A stretch of DNA of 19,071 nt, taken from contig CABURZ010000017.1 in assembly GCA_902494065.1 (NCBI GenBank), positions 1 to 19,071 of the forward strand, read 5' to 3'. The notes under the pieces are model-generated. The model was not told the DNA's origin, searched no databases, and saw only the letters and a program-made list of their open reading frames with translations. Positions 6,959 to 15,006 of this stretch are shown here, in pieces (the stretch's first letter is position 1; every line of letters begins with the position of its first letter). The DNA is from an uncultured Sneathia sp. (lineage in GTDB: Bacteria; Fusobacteriota; Fusobacteriia; Fusobacteriales; Leptotrichiaceae). The position numbers and the translations under genes were made by a program.

Positions 6959-8044
6959 ATGGTAGATAGCATATATATACATATTCCGTTTTGCAACAAA
7001 AAATGTTCATATTGTGATTTCTATATTCTAACTAATATGAAAAATCAGTATGAAAAATATACACAATATTTAATAAAAGAAATATCTTTGTATAATAAAA
7101 ATAATATATATGATACCATATATTTTGGAGGAGGTACTCCTTCAGTATTAAGTGTGGATCAAATTGAAAGAATACTTAATTGTCTTAAATTTAATGATAA
7201 AAGTGAAATAACATTAGAAGTTAATCCAACAAATGTGGATGAGGAAAAACTTCGTAAATTAAAAAAAACAGGTATTAATCGTTTAAGTATAGGTATGCAA
7301 AGTTTTAATGATAGAATACTAAGTTTGATGAATAGAGAACATAATTCTAAGGATAATATAGAAATTTTTAAATTGGCAAGAAAAGTTGGATTTACAAATA
7401 TTTCAATTGATTTAATATTTGCTATACCATCACAAAACTTACAAGATCTAGATAGAGATTTAGAGATGATAAAAATTTTATCACCAGATCATATTTCAAT
7501 TTATTCATTAATTTGGGAAGAAAAATCAAGATTTTCTAAACTTTTACGAGAACAAAAAATAGAAAAATTAGATGAAGATATGGAAGCAAATATGTATGAG
7601 CATGTAATAAATACATTAAAAAGTTTTGGCTATGAGCATTATGAAATCTCTAGTTTTTGTAAAGATAGAAAATATGGAAGACATAATATGAAATATTGGG
7701 ATAATAAAGAGTTTATAGGTGTTGGGATTAGTGCATCTAGCTTTTTAGAAAATAAAAGATATGAAAAAACAAGAAAACTTGTTGAATACTATAGACAGAT
7801 AGATAACAATGTTATTCCTATAAACGTTAACACAATTGAAAATGTTGAAAAAAAGGATTTAAAAGAATTAGAATATATTTTAGGATTAAGAAAATTAAGT
7901 GTTGGTGCAAAGTATTTTATACAAGACAAAGATAAAATAGATACTTTAATTAAAAGAGGATTGTTATTAAAAAAAGAAGATAGAATTTTTTTAACACAAA
8001 AAGGTATAATGTTAGCTGATAGTGTTATACTAGAATTAATTTAA
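6959..8044 (+). CDS. hemW: HemW-type radical SAM protein (heme chaperone, coproporphyrinogen oxidase-like)
   Basis: I choose the ATG at 6959 (361 residues): AAGGAG (6948-6953) lies 5 nt upstream, and any earlier start would be inside RNase P RNA. The start YIHIPFCNKKCSYCDF carries the radical-SAM CxxxCxxC (Cys12, Cys16, Cys19). The next residue but one is Phe, as in HemW, rather than the fourth Cys of true HemN oxidases. GGGTPS follows near residue 58, then the TIM-barrel blocks EVNPTNVDEEKL, GINRLSIGMQSF and ISIDLIFAIP, and a smaller C-terminal HemN domain. HemW proteins bind heme and are proposed to deliver it to targets. No haem-synthesis genes are nearby. malQ starts 12 nt after its stop. 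Confidence 0.92.
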   Translation: MVDSIYIHIPFCNKKCSYCDFYILTNMKNQYEKYTQYLIKEISLYNKNNIYDTIYFGGGTPSVLSVDQIERILNCLKFNDKSEITLEVNPTNVDEEKLRKLKKTGINRLSIGMQSFNDRILSLMNREHNSKDNIEIFKLARKVGFTNISIDLIFAIPSQNLQDLDRDLEMIKILSPDHISIYSLIWEEKSRFSKLLREQKIEKLDEDMEANMYEHVINTLKSFGYEHYEISSFCKDRKYGRHNMKYWDNKEFIGVGISASSFLENKRYEKTRKLVEYYRQIDNNVIPINVNTIENVEKKDLKELEYILGLRKLSVGAKYFIQDKDKIDTLIKRGLLLKKEDRIFLTQKGIMLADSVILELI

Positions 8045-8056
8045 AGGATGGTAATA

Positions 8057-9535
8057 ATGAATATTGAAAGAAAAGCAGGAATATTAATGCATCCTATTTC
8101 ATTACCAAGTGAATATGGTATAGGAACATTAGGAGTAAAATGTAGAGAATTTATTGATTTTTTAAGTGAAGCTAATCAAAAATTATGGCAAATTTTTCCA
8201 CTAGGACCTACAGGGTTTGGAGATTCACCATATCAATGTTTTTCTGCATTTGCAGGAAATCCTTATCTAATAGATTTAGAAAATTTAGTATCATTAGGTT
8301 TATTAACTTATGAAGATATTTTACCTATGAAAACTAATGATGCAGTTATAGATTATGGAAAGTTATATAGCATAAAAATTCCTATATTAATTAAGGCATA
8401 TGATAATATGAATTTATTAGAGAAAGAATTTGGTGAATTTAAAAAAGCAAATGACGAAGAATGGCTTGAAAATTATGCAATGTTTATGGCACTTAAGACA
8501 TATTTTAATGGTGCATCGTGGGACACATGGGAAGAAGATATTAAATTAAGAAAAGAAAGAGCATTAAATAAATATTCTAAAAAATTAGAAAAAGAAATTG
8601 ATATACAAAAATTTATACAGTTTTTATTCTTTAAACAATGGGCTGAAATAAAAAAATATGCAAATGACAAAGGAATAGAAGTAATAGGAGATATACCTAT
8701 TTTTGTTTCATTTGATTCAGCTGATGCATGGTCAAATCCTGAGATATTCTTGTTTGACAAAGATAGAAAACCAGTTGGTGTAGCAGGAGTTCCACCTGAT
8801 TATTTTAGTGCTACAGGTCAATTGTGGGGAAATCCTTTATACAATTGGAAACAATTAAAAAAACAAGACTATAATTGGTGGAAGAAAAGAATAGCTGCAA
8901 ATTTAGCTATCTGTGATATTATACGTATAGATCATTTTAGAGGATTTAGAGCATATTGGCAAGTTCCTTATGGAGAAACTACTGCAATAAATGGAAAATG
9001 GATGAAAGGACCTGGTATTGATTTATTTAATTCTATAGAAAAAGAATTTCCTAATTTGAAGATAATAGCAGAAGATTTAGGTAATCTTGAAAAAGAAGAT
9101 ATTGAATTAGTAAATGCTACAGGTTATCCAGGTATGAAAATTTTACAATTTGCTTTTGATAATGATCCTAAAAATATATACTTACCACATAATTACGAAA
9201 ATTCAAATTGTGTAGTATATACTGGAACTCATGATAATGATACAACTCAAGGTTACATAAATAGTTTAAGTGAAGGTGAAAAAGGGTTAATAAGAGATTA
9301 CTTAGATACATCAGATAATGAAGGGTTGTGTTGGCATTTGATAAGACTTGCACATAGAAGTGTTGCCAAATACAGTATAATATCTATACAAGATTATTTA
9401 TGTTATGGTAGTGATACTAGAATAAATGTTCCAGGTGTAGGAGTAGGTAACTGGAAATTTAAACTTCGTGAAGGTGTATTGACACATGAATTAGCAAATG
9501 CAATTGCACATATTACAAAAATATATGGTAGATAA
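8057..9535 (+). CDS. malQ: 4-alpha-glucanotransferase (amylomaltase, GH77)
   Basis: A cytosolic enzyme moving glucan segments between maltodextrins. The ribosome-binding site AAAGGA (8043-8048) overlaps the ATG at 8048, so the in-frame ATG at 8057 is preferred (492 residues), giving the family-typical beginning MNIERKAGILMHPISLPSEY. GH77 signatures are all present: GDSPYQ, GDIPIFV, the nucleophile Asp292 in RIDHFRGF, the acid/base Glu339 in IAEDLG, and Asp393 in TGTHDNDTTQGY. Length is normal for the bacterial enzyme. No glycogen or maltose genes are adjacent, although a glucose-type PTS gene lies 1.5 kb upstream. It is packed between hemW and rarA in one transcription unit. Confidence 0.96.
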   Translation: MNIERKAGILMHPISLPSEYGIGTLGVKCREFIDFLSEANQKLWQIFPLGPTGFGDSPYQCFSAFAGNPYLIDLENLVSLGLLTYEDILPMKTNDAVIDYGKLYSIKIPILIKAYDNMNLLEKEFGEFKKANDEEWLENYAMFMALKTYFNGASWDTWEEDIKLRKERALNKYSKKLEKEIDIQKFIQFLFFKQWAEIKKYANDKGIEVIGDIPIFVSFDSADAWSNPEIFLFDKDRKPVGVAGVPPDYFSATGQLWGNPLYNWKQLKKQDYNWWKKRIAANLAICDIIRIDHFRGFRAYWQVPYGETTAINGKWMKGPGIDLFNSIEKEFPNLKIIAEDLGNLEKEDIELVNATGYPGMKILQFAFDNDPKNIYLPHNYENSNCVVYTGTHDNDTTQGYINSLSEGEKGLIRDYLDTSDNEGLCWHLIRLAHRSVAKYSIISIQDYLCYGSDTRINVPGVGVGNWKFKLREGVLTHELANAIAHITKIYGR

Positions 9536-9536
9536 T

Positions 9537-10739
9537 ATGGAACAATTAGGTATATATAATTTTAATGAAAAAAAGCCACTAGCGTTTATGGCAAGACCAA
9601 CTAAACTAGAAGAATTTGTTGGTCAAAAAAATGCAATTAAAATTATATCAAAAATGATAGAAAAAAAAGAATTAGTAAATATTTTGATATATGGGCCTTC
9701 AGGTAGTGGTAAAACAACATTATCTAAAATAATTGCAAAAGAGATGGATTATAATTTTGAATATTTAAATGCAATAAATGTAGGTGTATCAAAAGTTAAA
9801 GAAGTTAGTGATAGAGCAAAACAAAATTTTTCTATGACAGGTAAAAAAACTATATTACTTTTTGATGAAATCCATAGATTTAATAAGGCTCAACAAGATT
9901 CTTTACTACAAGATATAGAAGATGGAAGTATAATATTAATAGGGTCTACTACAGAAAATCCATTTTATTCACTAAATCGTGCTATTATTTCAAGATGTGT
10001 TGTTATACATTTTAATAAATTAAGTGATAATGAAATAATAGAAATAATAAGAAAAAATGCAAAAAAATATTATATTGAAATAGATGAAAGTGTAGAAAAA
10101 TATATATTATCTATTTGTGATGGTGATGCAAGGACAGCCCTTAATGTACTAGAATTAATAGATAAAACTGATTTAGAAACAGTTAAGTTAGGAATAAATG
10201 TTAGACAAAGGTATGACACAGAAGATAAGTATAACAGAATATCAGCCCTTATAAAAAGCATAAGAGGTAGTGATGAAAATGCTAGCGTTTATTGGCTTTC
10301 TAGTATGTTAGATGCAGGTGAAGATATTTTATATATTGCAAGAAGGCTTGTAATATCAGCTAGTGAAGATATAGGATTGGCTAATGTGAATGCATTAAAT
10401 GTAGCAGTTTCAGCTATGATGGCAGTTGAAAAAATTGGTATGCCTGAAGCAAGAATTATTTTATCTGAATGTGTAATTTATTTAGCATTATCACCTAAGA
10501 GTAATAGTGCATACAATGCAGTTAATAGTGCTATGGAAGATATTAGATTAAATGGTGTACAAAATGTACCTATACATTTAACAAAACTTGGAGCAAATAA
10601 ATATGTATATCCACATAATTATCCTAATCACTATATTAAACAAAAATATATGGAAAAAGAAGAAAAATATTATGAATTTTCTGATAATAAGTTTGAAAAA
10701 AATATGAAAGAAGTATGGAAAAAGATAAAGAACAAATGA
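9537..10739 (+). CDS. rarA: Replication-associated recombination protein RarA (MgsA/WRNIP1 family AAA+ ATPase)
   Basis: A cytosolic AAA+ ATPase acting at stalled replication forks. With the ATG at 9537, one base after the malQ stop, it has 400 residues. The ATG at 9525 is also in frame, and neither has a strong ribosome-binding site. Visible features: KPLAFMARPTKLEEFVGQ at the N-terminus, Walker A GPSGSGKT (53-60), Walker B LLFDEIHRFNKAQQ (Asp110, Glu111), sensor 1 GSTTENP (136-142) and an arginine in ISR (153). The C-terminal clamp-loader-like region contains ASEDIGLAN and the late motif YPHNYPNHY, typical of RarA. The gene overlaps dusA. Confidence 0.95.
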   Translation: MEQLGIYNFNEKKPLAFMARPTKLEEFVGQKNAIKIISKMIEKKELVNILIYGPSGSGKTTLSKIIAKEMDYNFEYLNAINVGVSKVKEVSDRAKQNFSMTGKKTILLFDEIHRFNKAQQDSLLQDIEDGSIILIGSTTENPFYSLNRAIISRCVVIHFNKLSDNEIIEIIRKNAKKYYIEIDESVEKYILSICDGDARTALNVLELIDKTDLETVKLGINVRQRYDTEDKYNRISALIKSIRGSDENASVYWLSSMLDAGEDILYIARRLVISASEDIGLANVNALNVAVSAMMAVEKIGMPEARIILSECVIYLALSPKSNSAYNAVNSAMEDIRLNGVQNVPIHLTKLGANKYVYPHNYPNHYIKQKYMEKEEKYYEFSDNKFEKNMKEVWKKIKNK

Positions 10740-11677
10740 TAGAAAAAATGAGTATAGCTCCTATGGTTGATAGGACAACATATAATTTTAGACAATTTAT
10801 AAGAATGCTAAATAAAAAATCTACACTTTATACAGAAATGATAACAGCACAAGCTATTATTAACGGAGATAGTGATAGACTACTTAGGGTATGCGAAAAT
10901 GAGCATAAAATAGTATTACAACTTGCAGCATCAAGTTTAGAATATGCAAAAGCTGCAAGCAAAATTATTAAAAATTATCCATATGATGAAATTAATATAA
11001 ATGCAGGATGTCCTTCAAATAGAGTGTCGGATAATAAAATGGGAGCATATCTTATGAGTGACGTAGATACTTTATGTGATATTGTAAAAGGTGTACAAGA
11101 TATTTGTAAAAAACCTGTAACAGTAAAGCATAGAATAGGTATAGATGGTACTGGAATTTTACCTAATGATAAAAAAATAGTTACATATGAAGAATTACTT
11201 GAATTTGTTGATAGATTGCATGAAATAGGAGTTAGTAAAAATATAATACATGCAAGAATAGCTATTTTAAAAGGATTAAGTCCTAGCGAAAATAGAAGTA
11301 TACCTCCTATTGATTATGAAATGGTATATAGGTTAAAAAAAGATAGACCTAAATATAATATAGAAATAAACGGAGGTATAAAAACTTTAGATGATGTTAA
11401 AAAACATTTATCTATTGTTGATTCTGTAATGATAGGAAGAAGAGCTTATGATGATCCTATGCTATTTAATGAAGGATATGAAAGAGAGCAAATTTTAGAG
11501 AAAATGATACTTTATCTTGAAAATGAAAAAGGTAGAATTTATCATTTTACTATGCATACATTAGGACTATTTTATGGGACTAAATATAGTAAAATATGGA
11601 AAAATATAGCATCTAACTCAAAAGTTGAAATAAATGATATAAAAGAATTTTTAAATAAATTAAAGTTACAAAAATAA
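10736..11677 (+). CDS. dusA: tRNA-dihydrouridine synthase, DusA type
   Basis: An FMN enzyme reducing uridine to dihydrouridine in tRNA D-loops. I use the ATG at 10736, which overlaps the rarA stop as ATGA (313 residues). An ATG at 10715 would add seven residues before the conserved start. Motifs: SIAPMVDRT at the N-terminus, the catalytic Cys92 in NINAGCPSNRV, KHRIGID (131-137), HARIAILKGLSPSENRSIPP (172-191; the DusA-specific block, HARKAWLxGLSPxENR in E. coli) and ending GRRAYDDP. The protein is slightly shorter than E. coli DusA. It is the last gene of the hemW-malQ-rarA-dusA run, which closes with a terminator. Confidence 0.93.
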   Translation: MIEKMSIAPMVDRTTYNFRQFIRMLNKKSTLYTEMITAQAIINGDSDRLLRVCENEHKIVLQLAASSLEYAKAASKIIKNYPYDEININAGCPSNRVSDNKMGAYLMSDVDTLCDIVKGVQDICKKPVTVKHRIGIDGTGILPNDKKIVTYEELLEFVDRLHEIGVSKNIIHARIAILKGLSPSENRSIPPIDYEMVYRLKKDRPKYNIEINGGIKTLDDVKKHLSIVDSVMIGRRAYDDPMLFNEGYEREQILEKMILYLENEKGRIYHFTMHTLGLFYGTKYSKIWKNIASNSKVEINDIKEFLNKLKLQK

Positions 11678-11683
11678 AAAAAA

Positions 11684-11719
11684 TCTAGTAATGTAAATAT
11701 CGTTACTAGAATTTTTTTT
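11684..11719 (+). terminator. Intrinsic terminator after dusA
   Basis: A 10-bp stem TCTAGTAATG / CGTTACTAGA (11684-11693 and 11701-11710, one G-T pair) with a 7-nt loop is followed by an A and nine T residues. It separates the housekeeping run from the injection-system-like operon. Confidence 0.88.
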
Positions 11720-11765
11720 AATAATTTACTATAAAAAAGAAGAGAATAAAAAGTTTAAAAATAAT

Positions 11766-11794
11766 TTGAAAAAAATAAAAAAAGAGTACACTAT
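11766..11794 (+). promoter_or_regulatory. Possible promoter and strong ribosome-binding site for the injection-system operon
   Basis: TTGAAA (11766-11771), 17 nt, CACTAT (11789-11794) is the best match, with a poor -10; TACACT at 15-nt spacing is an alternative. GAGGAGG follows just before the start codon and is the strongest ribosome-binding site in the window. The promoter assignment is weak. Confidence 0.3.
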
Positions 11795-11809
11795 TTATGA
11801 GGAGGAAAA

Positions 11810-12847
11810 ATGTTAGATGACAAAAAATTTTTAGAACACACGGAATTATTTGAAAAATATATACTTACAAATATGGAAAAAAGTATAGAGAACTTAAATA
11901 GATACTTATTTAGTAATAATGATACCCCTAAAATTTATATTACTTTGCTAGATAAGGACAGTGATAAATATTCATATTTTTTATTCCCTATAGTAGAACA
12001 TGAAGATGATAATGTGTATGTTAATAAAGAATATAACAAGTTAATTGAAATAGAAAATACAGAATATATGGGATACTATTTATTAGGAGAAGAAAAGTTT
12101 AGATTTATTTTTACTTTGCAAAAAGATGAAAGATTCAATGAAGTAATTGATAAATTATATAATTCATTTCTAGTATCTAACGTTACTTTTAATAGCATAG
12201 ATAAAAGGTATACAAACAGAATGTATAAAATAAAAATAAAAAGTATGATAGATGATATAGAAAATATAACTGATGCAAAAATTGTGTACAATTTAGATGA
12301 TAGCTATTTATTTAATGTGAATGTTTACTGGAATGTTAATTATGAAAAATTAATATCTAAAAAAAATCTTACTTTCATGTCCTATATTTCATATATGTAT
12401 ACATTAGAAAAAACAAAGGAAAATTTCTATTTAATAGATTCTACTAGTGATGTAGTAGAAGATGTGATAAATTATGACACATATGTTGAAATTTATTCGA
12501 GTTTACCAAATATATACTTATTTAACGTATTTTGCATATATCCTTTTGATAAAAGATTTATATCAAATTATGTAGATAACGTTTTTGAAAACATTAAAAT
12601 TAGAAGTTTAGATAGTATAAAAAATATATTTTCAAGTAAATATGGTATAAAAGTATCAAATCCACTCTATTCTAGTGAAGATCTATCTCATCTTTTAGTT
12701 CCAAATTATGACGATAAAGTAATAAAATTTAAAACAAGTTATATATATTTTAAATTAGAAAAATTTTCTTCATACGAAGATGTTTTTCATGTAGTTAATT
12801 TTTTAAATTTAAATTTAGAATCCTATGAGGTAAGAGTGTATGAATAA
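11810..12847 (+). CDS. Unrecognised protein, first gene of the injection-system-like operon
   Basis: 345 residues, no signal peptide, no transmembrane segment, very rich in Asp, Glu, Tyr, Asn, Phe and Lys. I do not recognise the family. The alternation of short hydrophobic strands with charged turns suggests a mixed alpha/beta soluble protein. A basic stretch (RYTNRMYKIKIKS, about residues 134-146) divides it into two parts of similar size. Its position at the head of an overlapping operon with a tube-like protein, a spike and an effector makes an assembly factor, effector-loading chaperone or structural adaptor plausible, but nothing in the sequence proves it. Expression should be strong given the GAGGAGG site. 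It overlaps the next gene by 8 nt. Confidence 0.8.
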   Translation: MLDDKKFLEHTELFEKYILTNMEKSIENLNRYLFSNNDTPKIYITLLDKDSDKYSYFLFPIVEHEDDNVYVNKEYNKLIEIENTEYMGYYLLGEEKFRFIFTLQKDERFNEVIDKLYNSFLVSNVTFNSIDKRYTNRMYKIKIKSMIDDIENITDAKIVYNLDDSYLFNVNVYWNVNYEKLISKKNLTFMSYISYMYTLEKTKENFYLIDSTSDVVEDVINYDTYVEIYSSLPNIYLFNVFCIYPFDKRFISNYVDNVFENIKIRSLDSIKNIFSSKYGIKVSNPLYSSEDLSHLLVPNYDDKVIKFKTSYIYFKLEKFSSYEDVFHVVNFLNLNLESYEVRVYE

Positions 12848-13391
12848 TAAATTTTATCCATATATATGGTATATAGAATACAAAAAGATAAAAGATATAA
12901 GTTATAGAGATTATATACCATATTTTGAGTTAAGTTTAGATGGATTTAATGCGGGTAAAAATGCTTATGTTAATTTGGATATGTTAAATATATTTTTTAA
13001 AAATGGAATAGATGAAAATCTTTGTACTTTTTATATAAAATTACTAGCTAAAGTTAGGTATATGAGTATTTATTCTAAAATGTATTTATATAAAAATAAT
13101 TTAGACTATAGATTGTTAAAATGGGAATATAAAAGTTTGTATATAAAAGATAGTGTGTATATATTTTTTTCTTGCATAAAAGAATTTTTTAAAAGTCATA
13201 TAATATATCGCAAGGATAATACTTTCTATATCATATTAGATTATGAAAAAACGTTTGAGAATGAAAGTAATATTAAAATTATTATAGATAAATTTTTGCC
13301 ATTGGGATTAAGGGCAGTATATTTATTTGATCATTTTCTTTTCTTAGATATAGAAGAATTATCAAAATTAGAAAGGTGGGTTGCAATTTGA
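12840..13391 (+). CDS. Unrecognised tyrosine-rich protein, second gene of the injection-system-like operon
   Basis: 183 residues, with an unusually high share of Tyr, Phe, Ile and Lys, and no signal peptide. The segments around 105-118 (VYIFFSCIKEFF) and 160-172 (AVYLFDHFLFLDI) are hydrophobic, but too short and too interrupted by charges to call as membrane helices. I do not recognise the family. A GAGGT site (12827-12831) precedes the ATG, which overlaps the stop of the previous gene. Its own stop TGA overlaps the probable TTG start of the tube-like gene. Such coupling on both sides suggests fixed stoichiometry with its neighbours. A partner or chaperone of the tube/spike proteins is a guess from position. 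Confidence 0.78.
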   Translation: MNNKFYPYIWYIEYKKIKDISYRDYIPYFELSLDGFNAGKNAYVNLDMLNIFFKNGIDENLCTFYIKLLAKVRYMSIYSKMYLYKNNLDYRLLKWEYKSLYIKDSVYIFFSCIKEFFKSHIIYRKDNTFYIILDYEKTFENESNIKIIIDKFLPLGLRAVYLFDHFLFLDIEELSKLERWVAI

Positions 13392-13768
13392 AATATTCAA
13401 TTAAGCTAGATGATGTAACGTTAACTAATGATTTGATTAAATCAGTTGAAATAAATGTGTCACAACAAATTAAAGATAGTTATGCACTAGACAAAAATAG
13501 GGTTGAAGTTAATATAGAAGGAGAGTTATTTACAAAAGATAATGACAAAATAAAAAATAACAAATTAGTTAAAAATTTATTAAAAATAAAGGACAAATAT
13601 TTTGATGTTAACATAAATATAGATGATACAGAGTACAAATTTCCTAAACTATATATATATAAATTAATACAAAAATTTAATGGAGAAGTAGGTAAGTTTA
13701 ATATAGTTTTAATGCAAAAATTTTTAGGTGACGAAAAAGAATTAGAGGTAGACATACATGAAAATTAA
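13388..13768 (+). CDS. Small beta-rich Hcp/tail-tube-like protein
   Basis: I place the start at TTG 13388 (126 residues, KYSIKLDDVTLT onward): AGGTGGG (13374-13380) lies 7 nt upstream, whereas the in-frame GTG at 13376 sits inside that ribosome-binding site. The TTG overlaps the upstream TGA. The protein consists of short amphipathic strands (KYSIKLDDV, RVEVNIEGELF, YFDVNINIDDTEYKF, KFNIVLMQKF) with a helix between. This is the size and pattern of tube-type proteins (Hcp, phage gp19), and it resembles the small protein often encoded just before VgrG-like genes in Firmicutes. It would be the tube ring below the spike. The assignment rests on position and pattern, not a diagnostic motif. It overlaps the spike gene by 11 nt. 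Confidence 0.6.
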   Translation: MKYSIKLDDVTLTNDLIKSVEINVSQQIKDSYALDKNRVEVNIEGELFTKDNDKIKNNKLVKNLLKIKDKYFDVNINIDDTEYKFPKLYIYKLIQKFNGEVGKFNIVLMQKFLGDEKELEVDIHEN

Positions 13769-14999
13769 AATAGATAATAAGGAATTAAAAAATTACACAA
13801 TAAAAAAGTTTAATTTGAATTCTAGCTTTAATAGACATACTTGTGTTAGTTTGGAATTAGAATTACTAGATATCAATCAAATAAATGGTAAAAATATAGA
13901 ATTAATAGACAACAGTAATTTTTTTTATGGCAGAATTTATGAAAAATTGTTATCCAGATATGCAAGAGAAGGAAGAAAAGCAGTTATTAAAGCATACTCT
14001 TTTAGCAAACTTATGGATATAACTAAAAATTTTAGAATTTTTCAAGATGAAAATATTACTTATTATGATATAGCAACAGAAATAATGAAACAGTATAAAT
14101 TTAAATATATTATATCAGATTCTTTAAAAATAAAAACACAAAGACTATATATTCAATATGAAGAAACGGATTTTTCTTTTTTGATAAGAATTTTATATAA
14201 CATAAAAGAGTATATATATTCTACATATAACGGAGTTATTGTTATAGGGGTGCAAAATATAGCAAAAAGTAATATAGAAAATGTAGATATAGAGGGAGAA
14301 AAAAACGGAAATAGTTATTACAGGGTAAAAAATAAAATATATGTGGTGGGGGATAACTATAATAATAAGAATATTTGCAAGGTAGATGTTAATTTGGATA
14401 AAAATATATACCTTACTGAAGTTGAATTAATAGATAAGAAAAAATACAAATTTATACCATTTAATACAATAAAAGGGACATTTGTAGAAGCAAGTGTAGT
14501 TGAGGTAATTGAAAATAGAGAAGTAGCTAGTATGAAAGTAGATTTTTCAAGGAGTTTAGAGGACAAAAGTAAAAATAAAAAAATTTTAAGTTTTTCAACA
14601 CCATATTCTAAGACTAATACAGGATTTTTTCCTAGTCCCGAAGTGGGAGATATAGTGGATGTGTATTTTCCAAGTAATAATGAAAATGATGCAAAAGTGG
14701 CATTTTGTATAAATAATAAAGGGAGTAATAAGTTTTGCAATGATAGTTATAGATGTTTTAATACTAAGGATGCAAATCTAGAATTGGATAAAGGGGATTT
14801 AAATTTAAACTTATCAAAATGTAATTTAATAGTAAATAAATCATTTAATTGTGCTAGCAAGGATTACATAGCACTAGAATCTGTAAATGAATCAAGTATA
14901 TACGCAAAAAAAATAGATCTAGTTTCTAAAAGTGAAGATATAAATATAAAAAGTAGCAATAATATAAATTTAAAAGCAAATAAAATATTTAACAATTGA
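13758..14999 (+). CDS. VgrG/Pvc8-type spike protein (gp27-gp5 like)
   Basis: A 413-residue compact spike subunit, expected to form a trimer at the tip of a contractile injection tube. Residues 1 to about 235 match the gp27/late-control-D part, including the hallmark IQYEETDFSFLIRIL (132-146). About 238-317 look like the gp5 OB-fold, with FFPSPEVGDIVDVYFPS (290-306). The C-terminal 335-413 run of alternating polar/hydrophobic short strands (DLNLNLSKCNLIVN, DINIKSSNNINLKAN) fits a beta-helical needle. It is shorter than typical proteobacterial VgrG, and no extra effector domain is attached. GAGGT (13745-13749) is the ribosome-binding site. The effector gene starts 7 nt after its stop. Confidence 0.85.
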   Translation: MKIKIDNKELKNYTIKKFNLNSSFNRHTCVSLELELLDINQINGKNIELIDNSNFFYGRIYEKLLSRYAREGRKAVIKAYSFSKLMDITKNFRIFQDENITYYDIATEIMKQYKFKYIISDSLKIKTQRLYIQYEETDFSFLIRILYNIKEYIYSTYNGVIVIGVQNIAKSNIENVDIEGEKNGNSYYRVKNKIYVVGDNYNNKNICKVDVNLDKNIYLTEVELIDKKKYKFIPFNTIKGTFVEASVVEVIENREVASMKVDFSRSLEDKSKNKKILSFSTPYSKTNTGFFPSPEVGDIVDVYFPSNNENDAKVAFCINNKGSNKFCNDSYRCFNTKDANLELDKGDLNLNLSKCNLIVNKSFNCASKDYIALESVNESSIYAKKIDLVSKSEDINIKSSNNINLKANKIFNN

Positions 15000-15006
15000 G
15001 GACAAT

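Noticed and set aside
13480..14740. Minus-strand open frames opposite the tube-like and spike genes
   Set aside because: They are AT-rich, low-complexity antisense translations within clearly coding plus-strand genes.
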